Notes: a model not told the origin generated them from the letters alone. Positions 8,116-17,828 are shown, counted from the stretch's first letter. The stretch: DNA of 64,000 bases from Actinoplanes couchii (GCF_016862075.1 NZ_BOMG01000014.1:1-64000), one strand, 5' to 3'. Numbers and translations are program-made.

Positions 8116-9243
8116 GTGAAGTTCAACCGGCTCGCGGCGGTCTTCACCGCCGCCGCGCTGACCGCCACGATGGCGGCCTGTGGCAATGCGGAGAAGACCG
8201 CCGACAAGGAAGCCGCTGGTGGTGGCGACAACACCGGCGCTCTGGTCGGCATCACCATGCCCACCCGCTCCTCGGAGCGCTGGATCCACGACGGCGACAA
8301 CCTCAAGTCGCAGCTCGAGGGCCTGGGCTACAAGGTCGACCTGCAGTACGCGGAAGACAACATCCCGACCCAGACCCAGCAGCTGGACAGCCAGATCACC
8401 AAGGGCGCCAAGCTGCTGATCATCGCCTCCATCGACGGTGAGGCGATCTCCAGCCAGCTGGAGAACGCGGCGCAGGCCGGCATCAAGGTCATCGCGTACG
8501 ACCGCCTGATCCGTAAGAGCCCGAACGTGGACTACTACGCCACCTTCGACAACTTCAAGGTCGGTGTGCAGCAGGCCACCTCGCTGCTGACCGGTCTCAA
8601 GGTGCTCAACGCCGACGGCACCGACGGCACTGCCAAGGGCCCGCTGAACGTCGAGCTGTTCGCCGGTTCGCCGGACGACAACAACGCGACCTTCTTCTTC
8701 AACGGCGCGATGAGCGTCCTGAAGCCGCAGATCGACAAGGGCACCATCGTCGTCAAGTCCGGTCAGACGGACTTCGCGACCGTGGCCACCCTGCGCTGGG
8801 ACCCGGAGACCGCCCAGAAGCGCATGGAGAACATCCTGACCTCCACCTACAAGGGTGGCGCCAAGGTCGACGGCGTTCTCTCGCCCTACGACGGCATCTC
8901 CATCGGCATCCTCTCCGCCCTGAAGTCGGGCGGCTACGGCACCGGCGGCGCGTACCCGATCGTCACCGGCCAGGACGCCGAGCTGGCGTCGGTCAAGTCG
9001 ATCATCAAGGGTGAGCAGTACTCCACCATCTACAAGGACACCCGCCAGCTGGCGAAGACCACCGGTGAGATGGCGGACGCGGTCCTCAAGGGCCAGACCC
9101 CGGCGACCAACAACACCAAGGACTACGACAACGGTGTGAAGGTCGTCCCGTCCCAGCTCCTGGAGTCGCTCGTGGTGACCAAGGAGAACTACCAGAAGGA
9201 ACTGGTCGACAGCGGCTACTTCACGGCCGACCAGCTGAAGTAA
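8116..9243 (+). CDS. Sugar ABC transporter substrate-binding lipoprotein (ChvE type)
   Basis: A 375-residue extracellular lipoprotein that captures sugar for the importer encoded downstream. It has a lipoprotein signal peptide with lipobox TMAAC (Cys about residue 21), followed by a Gly/Asp-rich linker and a periplasmic-binding-protein type 1 domain ([39 protein letters not shown]). It most resembles ChvE-like multiple-sugar binding proteins, which bind arabinose, xylose, glucose or galactose. GAGGAG precedes the GTG start. Context (araA upstream, importer downstream) suggests L-arabinose as ligand. Confidence 0.92.
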   Translation: MKFNRLAAVFTAAALTATMAACGNAEKTADKEAAGGGDNTGALVGITMPTRSSERWIHDGDNLKSQLEGLGYKVDLQYAEDNIPTQTQQLDSQITKGAKLLIIASIDGEAISSQLENAAQAGIKVIAYDRLIRKSPNVDYYATFDNFKVGVQQATSLLTGLKVLNADGTDGTAKGPLNVELFAGSPDDNNATFFFNGAMSVLKPQIDKGTIVVKSGQTDFATVATLRWDPETAQKRMENILTSTYKGGAKVDGVLSPYDGISIGILSALKSGGYGTGGAYPIVTGQDAELASVKSIIKGEQYSTIYKDTRQLAKTTGEMADAVLKGQTPATNNTKDYDNGVKVVPSQLLESLVVTKENYQKELVDSGYFTADQLK

Positions 9244-9251
9244 TCCGGGTT

Positions 9252-9287
9252 CCGCGCCCCGCCCGGCTGGTCTCGGGCGGGGCGCGG
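9252..9287 (+). terminator. Intercistronic hairpin in the sugar-importer operon
   Basis: A perfect 14-bp stem (CCGCGCCCCGCCCG, 9252-9265, pairing with 9274-9287) with an 8-nt loop lies between the binding-protein and ATPase genes. There is no T-tract. It likely works as a partial terminator or 3' mRNA stabiliser that gives more binding protein than ATPase. Confidence 0.75.
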
Positions 9288-9313
9288 CCCTCACCGGCCC
9301 AAGGAGGGTTGGC

Positions 9314-10849
9314 ATGACCGACACGATCCTGCGGATGAGCGGCATCACCAAGACGTTCCCGGGCGTCAAGGCGCTGCAGGACGTCAACCTGGAAGTACGC
9401 AGAGGAGAGATCCACTCCATCTGCGGGGAGAACGGGGCCGGCAAGTCGACCCTGATGAAGGTGCTGTCGGGTGTCTACCCGCACGGCACCTACGAAGGGG
9501 ACATCGAGTTCGAGGGCGAACCCTGCAAGTTCTCCGGCATCCGCGACAGCGAGCACCGCGGCATCGTCATCATCCACCAGGAGTTGGCGCTCGCATCGAA
9601 TCTTTCCATCGCGGAGAACATTTTTCTCGGCAACGAGCAGGCCACCCGTGGCTGGATCGACTGGAACAAGACGAACGCCGCCGCCGACGAGCTGCTGCAC
9701 CGGGTCGGTCTCTCGGAGAGCGGTGTCACCCCGGTCATCGAGCTCGGCGTCGGCAAGCAGCAGCTCGTGGAGATCGCGAAAGCGCTCTCCAAGAAGGTGA
9801 AGCTGCTGATCCTCGACGAGCCCACCGCGGCGCTCAACGACGAGGACTCGGCCCACCTGCTGCGCCTGCTCAGCGGCCTGCGTGACGAGGGCATCACCTG
9901 TGTGATCATCTCGCACAAGCTCAACGAGGTGATGGCCATCTCGGACCGGGTCACCATCCTGCGCGACGGCCGGACGATCTGGACCGAGAACACCCCGGAC
10001 CTCACCGAGGAGAAGATCATCTCAGGGATGGTCGGCCGGGACATGGAGCACCGCTATCCGGAGCACACGCCGACCATCGGCGAAGAAGCGCTGCGGATCG
10101 TGGACTGGACCGTCTACAGCCCGACCCAGCCGGACCGGGCGCTGGTCCGCAAGGCCAACCTGACGCTGCGCCGCGGCGAGATCGTCGGGCTGGCCGGGCT
10201 GATGGGCGCCGGCCGCACCGAGCTGGCGATGAGCGTCTTCGGCCGCTCGTACGGGATCAACATCTCCGGCCAGCTGTTCAAGGACGGCAAGGAGATCCAG
10301 GCCCGCAGTGTCCGGGAGGCGATCGACCACGGCATCGCCTACGCGACCGAGGACCGCAAGCGGTACGGCCTGAACCTCATCGAGGACATCAAGCGCAACG
10401 TCTCGGCGGCCGCGCTCGGCAAGCTCGCCAAGGCGGGCTGGGTCGACGGCAACGAGGAGTACCGGGTCGCCAACGATTTCCGCGGCAGCATGAACATCAA
10501 GGCGCCGAGCGTCGAGGCGGTCGTCGGCAAGCTGTCCGGCGGCAACCAGCAGAAGGTCGTGCTGTCGAAGTGGATCCTGACGGATCCGGACGTGCTGATC
10601 CTGGACGAGCCGACCCGCGGCATCGACGTGGGCGCGAAGTACGAGATCTACACGATCATCAACCGGCTCGCCGACGAGGGGAAGGCCGTTCTGGTCATCT
10701 CGTCCGAGCTGCCCGAGCTGCTCGGGATCTGTGATCGCATCTACACCCTCTCGGCCGGCCGGATCACCGGCGAGGTGCCGCGTGCCGAGGCCACGCAGGA
10801 GAGCCTGATGACTCTCATGACGAAGGAAGTACAGGAGGTAGCGCCGTGA
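9314..10849 (+). CDS. Sugar ABC transporter ATPase (GguA/MmsA type)
   Basis: This 511-residue protein has two fused ATPase domains and drives carbohydrate uptake of the CUT2 class. Domain 1 has Walker [10 protein letters not shown] and Walker [12 protein letters not shown], with an unusual signature region ([10 protein letters not shown]). Domain 2 has a degenerate Walker A ([10 protein letters not shown]), which is normal for this class, plus an intact LSGGNQQK signature and [20 protein letters not shown] precedes the ATG. It overlaps the permease gene by 4 nt, so the two are translationally coupled. Confidence 0.94.
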   Translation: MTDTILRMSGITKTFPGVKALQDVNLEVRRGEIHSICGENGAGKSTLMKVLSGVYPHGTYEGDIEFEGEPCKFSGIRDSEHRGIVIIHQELALASNLSIAENIFLGNEQATRGWIDWNKTNAAADELLHRVGLSESGVTPVIELGVGKQQLVEIAKALSKKVKLLILDEPTAALNDEDSAHLLRLLSGLRDEGITCVIISHKLNEVMAISDRVTILRDGRTIWTENTPDLTEEKIISGMVGRDMEHRYPEHTPTIGEEALRIVDWTVYSPTQPDRALVRKANLTLRRGEIVGLAGLMGAGRTELAMSVFGRSYGINISGQLFKDGKEIQARSVREAIDHGIAYATEDRKRYGLNLIEDIKRNVSAAALGKLAKAGWVDGNEEYRVANDFRGSMNIKAPSVEAVVGKLSGGNQQKVVLSKWILTDPDVLILDEPTRGIDVGAKYEIYTIINRLADEGKAVLVISSELPELLGICDRIYTLSAGRITGEVPRAEATQESLMTLMTKEVQEVAP

Positions 10850-12096
10850 CGGCCGCACCAAGCAGTGCCGGTGTCAGGGCCGGCAAGGGTCCGAACGGTC
10901 CCCAGGGCCAGGCGCCGCGCAAGGTCAACTTCGACCTGAAGCAGAGCGGCATCTACATCGCCCTCGCGCTGATCGTCGTGGCCTTCGCGGTGGCCACCGG
11001 GGGCGACCTGCTCGCCCCGCAGAACCTCAGCAACATCATCGTCCAGTACTCGTACATCCTGGTGCTGGCGATCGGCATGGTGCTGATCATCATCGCCGGC
11101 CACATCGACCTGTCGGTCGGATCGGTGGTGGCCGCCTCCGGCGCGTTCTCCGCGGTCCTGATGGTCCAGATGGACGTGCCCTGGCCGATCGCGGTGCTGG
11201 CCACCCTGGCCTTCGGTGCGCTGATCGGCGCCTTCCAGGGCTACTGGGTGGCGTACTTCGGTATCCCCGCCTTCATCGTCACGCTGGCCGGCATGCTGCT
11301 GTTCCGCGCGATCACCTACAAGATCCTGGGCAACAAGGGCATCGGCCCGTTCCCGGACGACGTCCGCACCCTGGCCAACGGCTTCACCCCCGGTTTCCTG
11401 GGCAACGTCGGGCTCGGCGACGCGCTCGGCGGCGCGGACCTGTTCAGCATCGTGGTCGGCGTGCTGGTCGTGATCGGCATGGTTTTCGTGCAGCTGCGCA
11501 CCCGGTCCGCCCGGGTCCGCTACAACCAGGCCGTCGACCCGGGCTGGCTGTTCGGTCTCAAGGTCGCCGTCCCGGCCCTGCTGGTGATGTTCCTGGTCGT
11601 CCAGCTCGCCCGGTTCCGCAACCTGCCGTGGGTGCTGATCCTGCTCGCGGTCCTGGTGGTCGGCTACACCCTGGTCACCAACCGGGCCGTGTTCGGCCGC
11701 CAGATCTACGCCGTCGGTGGCAACCTGCAGGCCGCGACGCTCTCCGGCGTCAAGGTCAAGTCGGTGGTGTTCTGGCTGTTCGTGAACATGGGTGTGCTGG
11801 CCTCGCTGGCCGGCCTGATCTTCGCCGGCCGCCTGAACCTGGCCGGTCCGACCGCCGGTAACAGCTTCGAGCTGGACGCCATCGCCGCCGCGTTCATCGG
11901 TGGCGCCGCCGTCCAGGGTGGTGTCGGCAAGGTGGTCGGCGCGATCACCGGTGGCCTGATCATGGGTGTGATCAACAATGGGGCCGGCCTGCTCGGCTGG
12001 CAGACCGAGTCGGTCATGTTCGTCAAGGGCCTGGTGCTGCTCCTCGCGGTCGCCTTCGACGTGTGGTCCAAGCGCCGCACCGCGGGCACCAGGTGA
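10846..12096 (+). CDS. Sugar ABC transporter permease (GguB type)
   Basis: A 416-residue integral membrane protein with about ten or more hydrophobic helices, forming the channel of the CUT2-type importer. The motif [16 protein letters not shown] is characteristic of this permease family, as is the C-terminal [21 protein letters not shown]. The N terminus is a short polar cytoplasmic extension rich in Gly, Lys and Pro. The GTG start overlaps the ATPase stop. A strong terminator follows at 12128-12179, marking the end of the arabinose operon. Confidence 0.94.
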   Translation: MTAAPSSAGVRAGKGPNGPQGQAPRKVNFDLKQSGIYIALALIVVAFAVATGGDLLAPQNLSNIIVQYSYILVLAIGMVLIIIAGHIDLSVGSVVAASGAFSAVLMVQMDVPWPIAVLATLAFGALIGAFQGYWVAYFGIPAFIVTLAGMLLFRAITYKILGNKGIGPFPDDVRTLANGFTPGFLGNVGLGDALGGADLFSIVVGVLVVIGMVFVQLRTRSARVRYNQAVDPGWLFGLKVAVPALLVMFLVVQLARFRNLPWVLILLAVLVVGYTLVTNRAVFGRQIYAVGGNLQAATLSGVKVKSVVFWLFVNMGVLASLAGLIFAGRLNLAGPTAGNSFELDAIAAAFIGGAAVQGGVGKVVGAITGGLIMGVINNGAGLLGWQTESVMFVKGLVLLLAVAFDVWSKRRTAGTR

Positions 12097-12127
12097 CCGT
12101 TCCCCGATAAGGACGGCAGCTCTACCG

Positions 12128-12179
12128 GCAAGGGGCCGGATCGGTGAAATTGTCAAATTCCACCGATCCGGCCCCTTGC
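12128..12179 (+). terminator. Strong terminator of the arabinose operon
   Basis: A perfect 19-bp stem (12128-12146 with 12161-12179; arms start GCAAGGGGCCGG) encloses a 14-nt loop and is followed by TTCGTATGTC. It is a weak-tail, high-stability terminator typical of actinobacteria. Confidence 0.9.
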
Positions 12180-12277
12180 TTCGTATGTCATCGCCAGATA
12201 TTCGTGGTGGTATGCCGGTCAATTTAATCTTGCATATTCAGATTCCCTGGGCGATGATACGGGCCCATGTCCGGCAG

Positions 12278-12298
12278 GTGATCCAAACGAGGGATCAC
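12278..12298. promoter_or_regulatory. Inverted repeat before the secreted-protein gene
   Basis: GTGATCC and GGATCAC (12278-12284 and 12292-12298) form a perfect 7-bp inverted repeat around a 7-nt spacer. It ends 14 nt before the GTG start and just before the AAGGGGG ribosome binding site. It could be an operator or an mRNA hairpin gating translation. Confidence 0.5.
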
Positions 12299-12312
12299 AA
12301 AAGGGGGTTCTT

Positions 12313-12765
12313 GTGGGTTCGTCTTTGATGCGCCGGGTCTTCTCGCTGGCCGCGGCCAGCGCAATGGCGGTCACCGGGGCGGTTCTCGCCGCGCCGTCAG
12401 CTGCGCAGGCCACTGGATGCAGCGTGACCGTCACGTGTGGAGCGGTCAACAACAACAGCCGTTTCGCCATGCACATCACCCTGAAATGGAACGAAGGACC
12501 CGACAAGTGCGCACGCTGGACGGGCGGGGGCACTCCGGAAATCAAAAAATGTGACCAGCAGTATCTTGCGCCCTATGGCATCTATGGGGGTCGGATGAAG
12601 TCCGGCGACACCTACAAGTATGTCGATGTAGATGCCTTCACCTACAATTCGACCAACTTCTACTGGGCCGGAACCCTGGTGACCAAAGGGCAGTGGATCA
12701 AAATGAACAACGGCGGCACCCGGCGGTGTACCGCCGCTGTCGGTGACCTGCCGCGCTGCTCCTGA
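12313..12765 (+). CDS. Small secreted protein with six mature cysteines
   Basis: A 150-residue precursor with a clear Sec signal peptide (RR, then LAAASAMAVTGAVLAAP, cut near AQA-TG), leaving about 115 residues outside the cell. The mature part has six cysteines (in GCS, VTCG, DKCA, KKCD, RRCT and PRCS) that could form three disulfides. It is rich in Tyr, Trp, Asn and Lys, unlike neighbouring proteins, and its codon use is less G/C-biased. The GTG at 12313 follows AAAGGGGG; an in-frame ATG at 12328 is an alternative. No family is recognised. It is monocistronic, between the arabinose terminator and a bidirectional hairpin. Confidence 0.75.
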   Translation: MGSSLMRRVFSLAAASAMAVTGAVLAAPSAAQATGCSVTVTCGAVNNNSRFAMHITLKWNEGPDKCARWTGGGTPEIKKCDQQYLAPYGIYGGRMKSGDTYKYVDVDAFTYNSTNFYWAGTLVTKGQWIKMNNGGTRRCTAAVGDLPRCS

Positions 12766-12779
12766 GCGTCGCATCACGC

Positions 12780-12811
12780 CCGGTGCCTCGCCCTCCGTGG
12801 GGAGGCACCGG
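12780..12811. terminator. Hairpin between convergent genes
   Basis: A 10-bp perfect stem (CCGGTGCCTC at 12780-12789 with 12802-12811) and a 12-nt loop lie between the secreted-protein stop and the stop of the large NTPase gene. It probably terminates transcription from both sides. Confidence 0.75.
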
Positions 12812-12819
12812 ATCGGAGA

Positions 12820-15800
12820 TCAACGACGGGCTCGGTCCAGCACCTCCTCGGCGGTGGGCGGGCTCTTCGGGTGGAAACTCAGGCACAGCGGCGTCCGCAG
12901 CTTCTCGAACGGGCGCCCCTCCAGGGCCGCGTAGAACTCGCCGGTCCGCAGCCGTGAGATGTCCGGCACGTCACCACCCTTGGCCCGGGCCATCTCCCGC
13001 GCGGCCTCGATCTGCACCGGCGCGTTCATCAGCCCGAAGAGCTGGGTGGACGCGTTGCCCGGGATCTGGTTGTGCAGCCCCTTCGGTGACTGTGTGGCGA
13101 ACACCAGGCCGAGCCCGTACTTGCGGGCCTGCGACGCCAGTGACAGCGTGCTGCGGGTGCAGGCGGTCATCGCCCCGGACGGCGCCAGGGTCTGCGCCTC
13201 GTCCATCACGAACAGCCCGCCCAGCGGCCGGTCCCCGGCGGGGTTCCGTTTCACCCAGGCGAAGAGCGCCATCTGCAGCTGGTTGACGAAACTCTGCCGC
13301 TGCTCCTCGCCGGTCAGCCCGATCATGCTGATCACCGAGACCCGGGCCCGCTTACCGTCCCGCGGCCGCAGCAGCTCGCCGGGGTCGATCGCCTCGCCGA
13401 TCCCGCCGAACAGCGGGTCGATCACCGTCGCGGCGGTCAGCGCCTGACCCAGGTCGGCGGCGATCCGGGTGGCCGGTTCGCCGAAACTCGTCGCGTACGG
13501 CGGCAGATCGTCGAGCGTCTCGATGAACCCGCGCAGGGTGGTCCGCTGGTGCGCGCGGGCGTAGTGGACCAGCGCCTCCTTGAGGATCGCCCGGCCCTGC
13601 TCGGCTTTTCGGGTCCGCCCCTCCACCTTGGCCCGCGGCGCGAGCGTGGCCAGGGCGGCCTCGATCGCCATCTCGAACTCGTCCGGGTCGTCACGCAGCT
13701 CGTGGAACGCCGGCAGCGGCTGGAAGCTGATCGGGCGGCCACCGGACCGGCGCGGCGTGTAGACCACCACGTCGGTGTTCGCGACGTACTCGCGGGCCTT
13801 GTCCGGGTCCTCCGGGGACCAGCCCGAGATGGGCGTTTCCGGCCAGGCGTCGCCGAGCCGGGCCAGGTCGTTGTTCGGGTCCAGCACGATCGACGAGACC
13901 CCGTGCAGGGCGCACTCCTCGATGATCCGGCGCAGCAGGACGGTCTTGCCCGATCCGGATCCGGCGAAGACCGCGACGTGCTTGCGAAGAGCTTCAAGGT
14001 CAACCGCCACTTTTCCGGTACGGGTGACCGAGGCCCCGAGCACGAACCGCGGCACACGGGGCTGATCAACCGTCGCCGGAGCCGCAATCTGGGTGGGCGA
14101 CAGGATCGCGGCCAGCGCCGAAGCCGGAATCGGAGCTTGGACCTGAGGCGGGGCCGACACCGGGGCCGACACCGGGGCCGGAGCCGGATCTGGTGCCGGG
14201 GCTGCCGGGGCGACTACGGCGGCGGGCAGCGCCGCCCGCAGGAATCCGATGCCGTGCGCCGGCTGCCGGGCCACCAGCCACGCCTGCCGCAGGTCATCGG
14301 AGGCCGCGGTGGTCATCCCGTGCAGCGCCCACAGGGTGCGCAGATCATCATCGGTCACGGTGAGCCGCCGCCCACCGGCCGCCTCGAACGCCGCGACCGC
14401 CTCCCGGTTCTTCGGGCTGACCGGCCAGTCCGCGTTGCGCAGCAGGAACAGCCGGCGCAGCGGCACCCCGGCGACCAGCCCGGCCTCGGTGCACGACGAC
14501 CGGATCCGGTTCAGCACCGCGGTCGCCTGGTACTCCGGCGAGATCCCCCGGAAGCCCCAGTGCGCCTGCTCCTCGGTCTCCTCGTCCAGGACCCGGCGCA
14601 GGCGGGCGTGCAGCGCGGGTCTGGTGCTCGGCGGCGGGTCCTGTTCGAAGTGCCGGCCCTCGTCGCCGAGTTCGGTGATCCAGGACTCCAGGCCGGCCGC
14701 GAGCAGCACCGGGAGCCGGCTGTCCTCGGACTCCTTGGTCAGGATTCCGGTCACCGCGGCCCCCGCCTTGAGCTCGGCGAACCGCTGGTCCAGCATGGCC
14801 AGATCCGGCTGCGGCGGCGGGGCGGCCACCCGGGGGAGCGGTTCGGCCGGGGCGCGCAGCTCGGCGAGTTCCCGGATCTCGCCGTCGTCCACACAGCCGG
14901 CGATGTGCTGGACGACGGTCTGCAGCAGGTCCCGGGGCATGAACTGGGTGACCTCGTCGAACGCCTCCGGCCGGATCGGCCAGGTCGGCCAGGGCGGGGT
15001 GAAGCCCGCGGCCCGGTAGTGCGGTTCCAGCCGTTTCGCCACCAGTTCCCGCCCGACCCCGGGGCTGGGGATGTGGCCCAGGTTCTGCCGGGCGACGAAC
15101 CGGTCCTGAACCGAGGAGATCGCGTATCGCCTGATCACCTCCCAGGTGGTGTGCTGGACGGAGAGGACGGTCAGGGTTCGGCGGGTGGTCTCGCGCAGTT
15201 CCATCAGCCCGTTGGCGACGTGGTCGAGCAGCATCGAGTCCTGCCATTCGGCGTCGTGCCCGGCGTGCATGGCCTTGGCCAGCGGGGCGAGCAGGCCGTC
15301 GATCTGGTCGACCGCGATCACCGACGGGCCGGTCAGCGCGAGCAGCCAGGACAGTTCGCCGACCACCTGTTCCGGGCGGTGTCCGGCGGACGGCAGGCCC
15401 CACGGGGCACGTTCGCCGGGCTCGCACTCCTCGCCGCCCAGCAGGAAGTTGTTGCCGATCTCCTGCACCTCGAAGTCACCGGCGCTGAACATGGCGAGCG
15501 CCCGTGCGGTCCGCGCGCACCGCCTGGCGACCTGCGGGTCGTACTGGTTCAGGGCGCCCAGGAAGGCGGTGACCGCGGACCGGTCCAGCGGCGCCTCACC
15601 GAGCAGGGCCGCCCGTGCGGCGAACGGCACCCCGATCATCAGCGTCAACCGGCGCAGGAACATCCGCAGCTGGGTCTCCGGGCCGTCGACCCGCCGGGCC
15701 AGCCCGTCCAGCATGGAGGCGGCGACACTCTGCCAGAAGTCGGCCCCGTCCAGGAGGTTGACCAGGAAGAAGTAGCCGTCCTTGTGCTGGATCCGGGACC

Positions 15801-16032
15801 GGACCCAGCCGAGCAGGTGGGTCTTGCCGGATCCGCGCCGGCCCTGGATCACCACCCCGACCGGGCTCGCGGCGGCGCTGCGGCGGGCGTCGTCGATGGC
15901 GTCCAGCACGGCCTCGGCGACGTCGCCGTTCAGCGTGCCGACATGGAACTCCGGCTCCCGCCAGACGTCGTCGCGGGTCGGCGCGACGGTGATCCGGACA
16001 CCGGAGAGCGCGTACAGAGCCGCCTCGCTCAT
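12820..16032 (-). CDS. Large dual P-loop NTPase with HerA/FtsK-like C-terminal domain
   Basis: A 1070-residue cytosolic protein with two NTPase modules. Module 1 has Walker A GRRGSGKT (64-71) and a Walker B-like VIAVDQID (238-245), in the style of AAA/ORC-like ATPases. A middle region (about 380-600) has no recognised domain. A Pro/Ala linker spans about 603-640. Module 2 has Walker A GSGSGKT (691-697), then IVLDPNNDLARLG, Walker B LFVMDEAQ (940-947) and VFATQSPKGL, typical of HerA/VirB4-like DNA translocases. It overlaps the winged-helix-like gene by 4 nt. With the DUF559 nuclease upstream it likely forms a nuclease-translocase complex; a role in anti-phage defence or DNA repair is inference. 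Confidence 0.8.
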   Translation of the reverse strand: MSEAALYALSGVRITVAPTRDDVWREPEFHVGTLNGDVAEAVLDAIDDARRSAAASPVGVVIQGRRGSGKTHLLGWVRSRIQHKDGYFFLVNLLDGADFWQSVAASMLDGLARRVDGPETQLRMFLRRLTLMIGVPFAARAALLGEAPLDRSAVTAFLGALNQYDPQVARRCARTARALAMFSAGDFEVQEIGNNFLLGGEECEPGERAPWGLPSAGHRPEQVVGELSWLLALTGPSVIAVDQIDGLLAPLAKAMHAGHDAEWQDSMLLDHVANGLMELRETTRRTLTVLSVQHTTWEVIRRYAISSVQDRFVARQNLGHIPSPGVGRELVAKRLEPHYRAAGFTPPWPTWPIRPEAFDEVTQFMPRDLLQTVVQHIAGCVDDGEIRELAELRAPAEPLPRVAAPPPQPDLAMLDQRFAELKAGAAVTGILTKESEDSRLPVLLAAGLESWITELGDEGRHFEQDPPPSTRPALHARLRRVLDEETEEQAHWGFRGISPEYQATAVLNRIRSSCTEAGLVAGVPLRRLFLLRNADWPVSPKNREAVAAFEAAGGRRLTVTDDDLRTLWALHGMTTAASDDLRQAWLVARQPAHGIGFLRAALPAAVVAPAAPAPDPAPAPVSAPVSAPPQVQAPIPASALAAILSPTQIAAPATVDQPRVPRFVLGASVTRTGKVAVDLEALRKHVAVFAGSGSGKTVLLRRIIEECALHGVSSIVLDPNNDLARLGDAWPETPISGWSPEDPDKAREYVANTDVVVYTPRRSGGRPISFQPLPAFHELRDDPDEFEMAIEAALATLAPRAKVEGRTRKAEQGRAILKEALVHYARAHQRTTLRGFIETLDDLPPYATSFGEPATRIAADLGQALTAATVIDPLFGGIGEAIDPGELLRPRDGKRARVSVISMIGLTGEEQRQSFVNQLQMALFAWVKRNPAGDRPLGGLFVMDEAQTLAPSGAMTACTRSTLSLASQARKYGLGLVFATQSPKGLHNQIPGNASTQLFGLMNAPVQIEAAREMARAKGGDVPDISRLRTGEFYAALEGRPFEKLRTPLCLSFHPKSPPTAEEVLDRARR

Positions 16033-16712
16033 CGGTCCTCGATCGACAGCAGGTGCTGTTCGTTGTTGCCGATCCGGACGGCGGCGGCCCGGTCCTCGGC
16101 GGTCAGGGTCTTCTGGTTGGTCTCCTCCTCGATCCGGACGCCCGGCAGTTGGACCATCAGCCGCAGCACGCCGTCGACCTCGGCGCGGTCCAGGTCGCCC
16201 AGCTCGCGGCGCACGTCGGCGAGCCGGGCCCAGGCGCCGGGACTCGGCGCCACCGTCCGGTAACCCCGGCGGATCCGCTTGACCACCTCGTCGGCGGTGA
16301 TCCGGGTGCTCGTGGCCGGGGCGGGGTTCGTGTCGGCACCCGGGGTGAGGGGAAGCCCGCCGAACAGCTGCGGCACGCCCTGGCCGGTCCGGTCCAGGAA
16401 CCCGTCCAGACCGGCGAAGATCGCGTAGAGGGCCTGTCCCGCCGAGCCCGACCCGGCCGGCACCTTACGATTGCGCAGCTCGTCGCGGCACCAGCGCCAG
16501 CCACCGTCGGCGAGCGTGAAGAAATAGGCGTTGCGCGGGCCCTTGCGGCATTCGATCAATTTCGCGTCGAGCAACTTCTCCCGGTTCTTGCCGGTGAGCT
16601 TGAGTCCCGGCGCGTATTCCTTCTCGATCTGCGGATTCGACAGTTCCGCGTTGCGTGCCATCAGAATGAAGAGCAGCGCCCGCTCCGGGACGGACAGCTT
16701 TACCTCAATCAT
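16029..16712 (-). CDS. Winged-helix-like protein, middle gene of the NTPase cassette
   Basis: A 227-residue protein with no family I can name. The first 65 residues (VKLSVPERALLFILMARNAE, SNPQIEKEY, KNREKLLDAKLIECRKGPRNAYFFTLADGGWRW) follow the helix-helix-wing pattern of a winged helix, with a strongly basic second helix and a beta hairpin. A Gly/Pro-rich linker leads to an acidic C-terminal part (about 140-227). The ATG at 16712 is chosen over an upstream in-frame start because AAAGGA precedes it. It overlaps the nuclease gene by 8 nt and the NTPase gene by 4 nt, so all three are tightly coupled. It may be a DNA-binding adaptor. Confidence 0.65.
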   Translation of the reverse strand: MIEVKLSVPERALLFILMARNAELSNPQIEKEYAPGLKLTGKNREKLLDAKLIECRKGPRNAYFFTLADGGWRWCRDELRNRKVPAGSGSAGQALYAIFAGLDGFLDRTGQGVPQLFGGLPLTPGADTNPAPATSTRITADEVVKRIRRGYRTVAPSPGAWARLADVRRELGDLDRAEVDGVLRLMVQLPGVRIEEETNQKTLTAEDRAAAVRIGNNEQHLLSIEDR

Positions 16713-17748
16713 GAGGAATCCTTTCGTGCGGCCCGGCACGTCGGCCGGCGAGAAATGTGCGGATCTGGGACAGGACGAGGTCGCGGTGATCGATCACCTG
16801 ATCGTTGGTGAATCGCAGAACGGCGTATCCGGACAGCTGCAGGAGCACGTCACGCTGCCGGTCGGCGGCGAACCGGGCCGCGCCGCGATGCTCGTCGCCG
16901 TCGATCTCGACGATCAGGCGTTCGGGCCGCCAGAGCAGATCGAGGCGGACCGGGTTGGCCAGGGTGTGCACCTGGTGGTGCTGGTTCCAGGCGCGCCCGG
17001 CGGCCCAGTCCCGGCCGGCCAGCCCGGCCTCCAGCATCCGCTCGGCCCGGCTCGCCGGATGCGGCCGGCCCGGAATCGGCGGATAGCCGGGAGAACACGC
17101 CGGGACGAGGGCCGGGGCCGGCTCCGGGCCGGGTGGCGGCGGACCGGGTGGAACCGGGCCGAACCGGTGACGCTCGGCCAGTGGCGTCCCGGTCAGCCAG
17201 ACGCCGAACCCGTTGTCGGTGAGCCAGTGGGCCGCCGTCATCAGCTGCTGTTCCGGCACCTCGGCCGGTGGCCCGGGAACCGGCAGCAGCAGCACCGTGG
17301 CGGCCCGCCGGTAGCTCGCGGCGATCACCCGGGCCAGTCCCCGGGCCCGGGTTCCCCGGTCGAAGCGGACGGCGGCGTCGTCGGTCCAGGAGGAGCGCAA
17401 CCGTAGTGCCCGTTCGGCGAGGTCGGCCAGGAACGGGCCGTACTGGCCGGTCTCGCGGGCGGTGCGCTGGGCGATCGAGCGGACCGCGACGATCCCGGCG
17501 CCGGTGGCGTCCTCGATCGGCTCGGCCGCCGGCAGCCAGGCCGGGAACAGTTCACGGGCGATCCGGTCCAGCCCGGACAGCAGCCCGGTGACCAGGGCTG
17601 CCGGGCGCTGGGTGAGATCGGCGGCCGGGCTGACCACGGCGGGCGCGCCGGGCGGCGCGGACTCGGCACGGATCAGGACGTCGTTCGCGCCGGCGCCGAC
17701 GACACTGATCGGCCGATCGAGTGGAAGATCAATCCAGGCGCGCGTCAA
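16705..17748 (-). CDS. DUF559 (Vsr-like PD-(D/E)XK) nuclease domain protein
   Basis: A 347-residue protein. The C-terminal 80 residues are a DUF559/Vsr-like nuclease domain: RLDLLWRPERLIVEIDGDEH with likely catalytic D270, E281 and D283, followed by a basic helix (RQRDVLLQLSGYAVLRF). The N-terminal 200 residues are alpha-rich and unrecognised, with a Pro-rich linker (VPPGPPPPGPEPAPA) between the parts. The TTG at 17748 is chosen because AGAGGGA lies at proper distance. It is the first gene of the three-gene operon, with a candidate promoter at 17829-17857. The nuclease assignment is good; the N-terminal half is of unknown function. Confidence 0.75.
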   Translation of the reverse strand: MTRAWIDLPLDRPISVVGAGANDVLIRAESAPPGAPAVVSPAADLTQRPAALVTGLLSGLDRIARELFPAWLPAAEPIEDATGAGIVAVRSIAQRTARETGQYGPFLADLAERALRLRSSWTDDAAVRFDRGTRARGLARVIAASYRRAATVLLLPVPGPPAEVPEQQLMTAAHWLTDNGFGVWLTGTPLAERHRFGPVPPGPPPPGPEPAPALVPACSPGYPPIPGRPHPASRAERMLEAGLAGRDWAAGRAWNQHHQVHTLANPVRLDLLWRPERLIVEIDGDEHRGAARFAADRQRDVLLQLSGYAVLRFTNDQVIDHRDLVLSQIRTFLAGRRAGPHERIPHD

Positions 17749-17828
17749 AACCGATCCCTCTGGCGAAACAGGTGGTTCGATTCTGCGTGCCGCGCCGGAT
17801 CCCGGACAACGACCGTACCTGCGGAAAT

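Noticed and set aside
12128..12179. Riboswitch in the perfect hairpin after the permease gene
   Set aside because: It lies downstream of the operon, has a simple perfect stem and is better explained as a terminator.
13549..16263. 904-codon plus-strand frame opposite the dual NTPase
   Set aside because: The minus-strand protein has two Walker motifs and overlapping partners; the plus frame shows only Arg/Gly/Pro-rich shadow sequence.
16029..17748. Toxin-antitoxin module
   Set aside because: Protein sizes, the P-loop partner and the DUF559 domain fit a nuclease-ATPase complex better; no small toxin-antitoxin pair pattern is seen.
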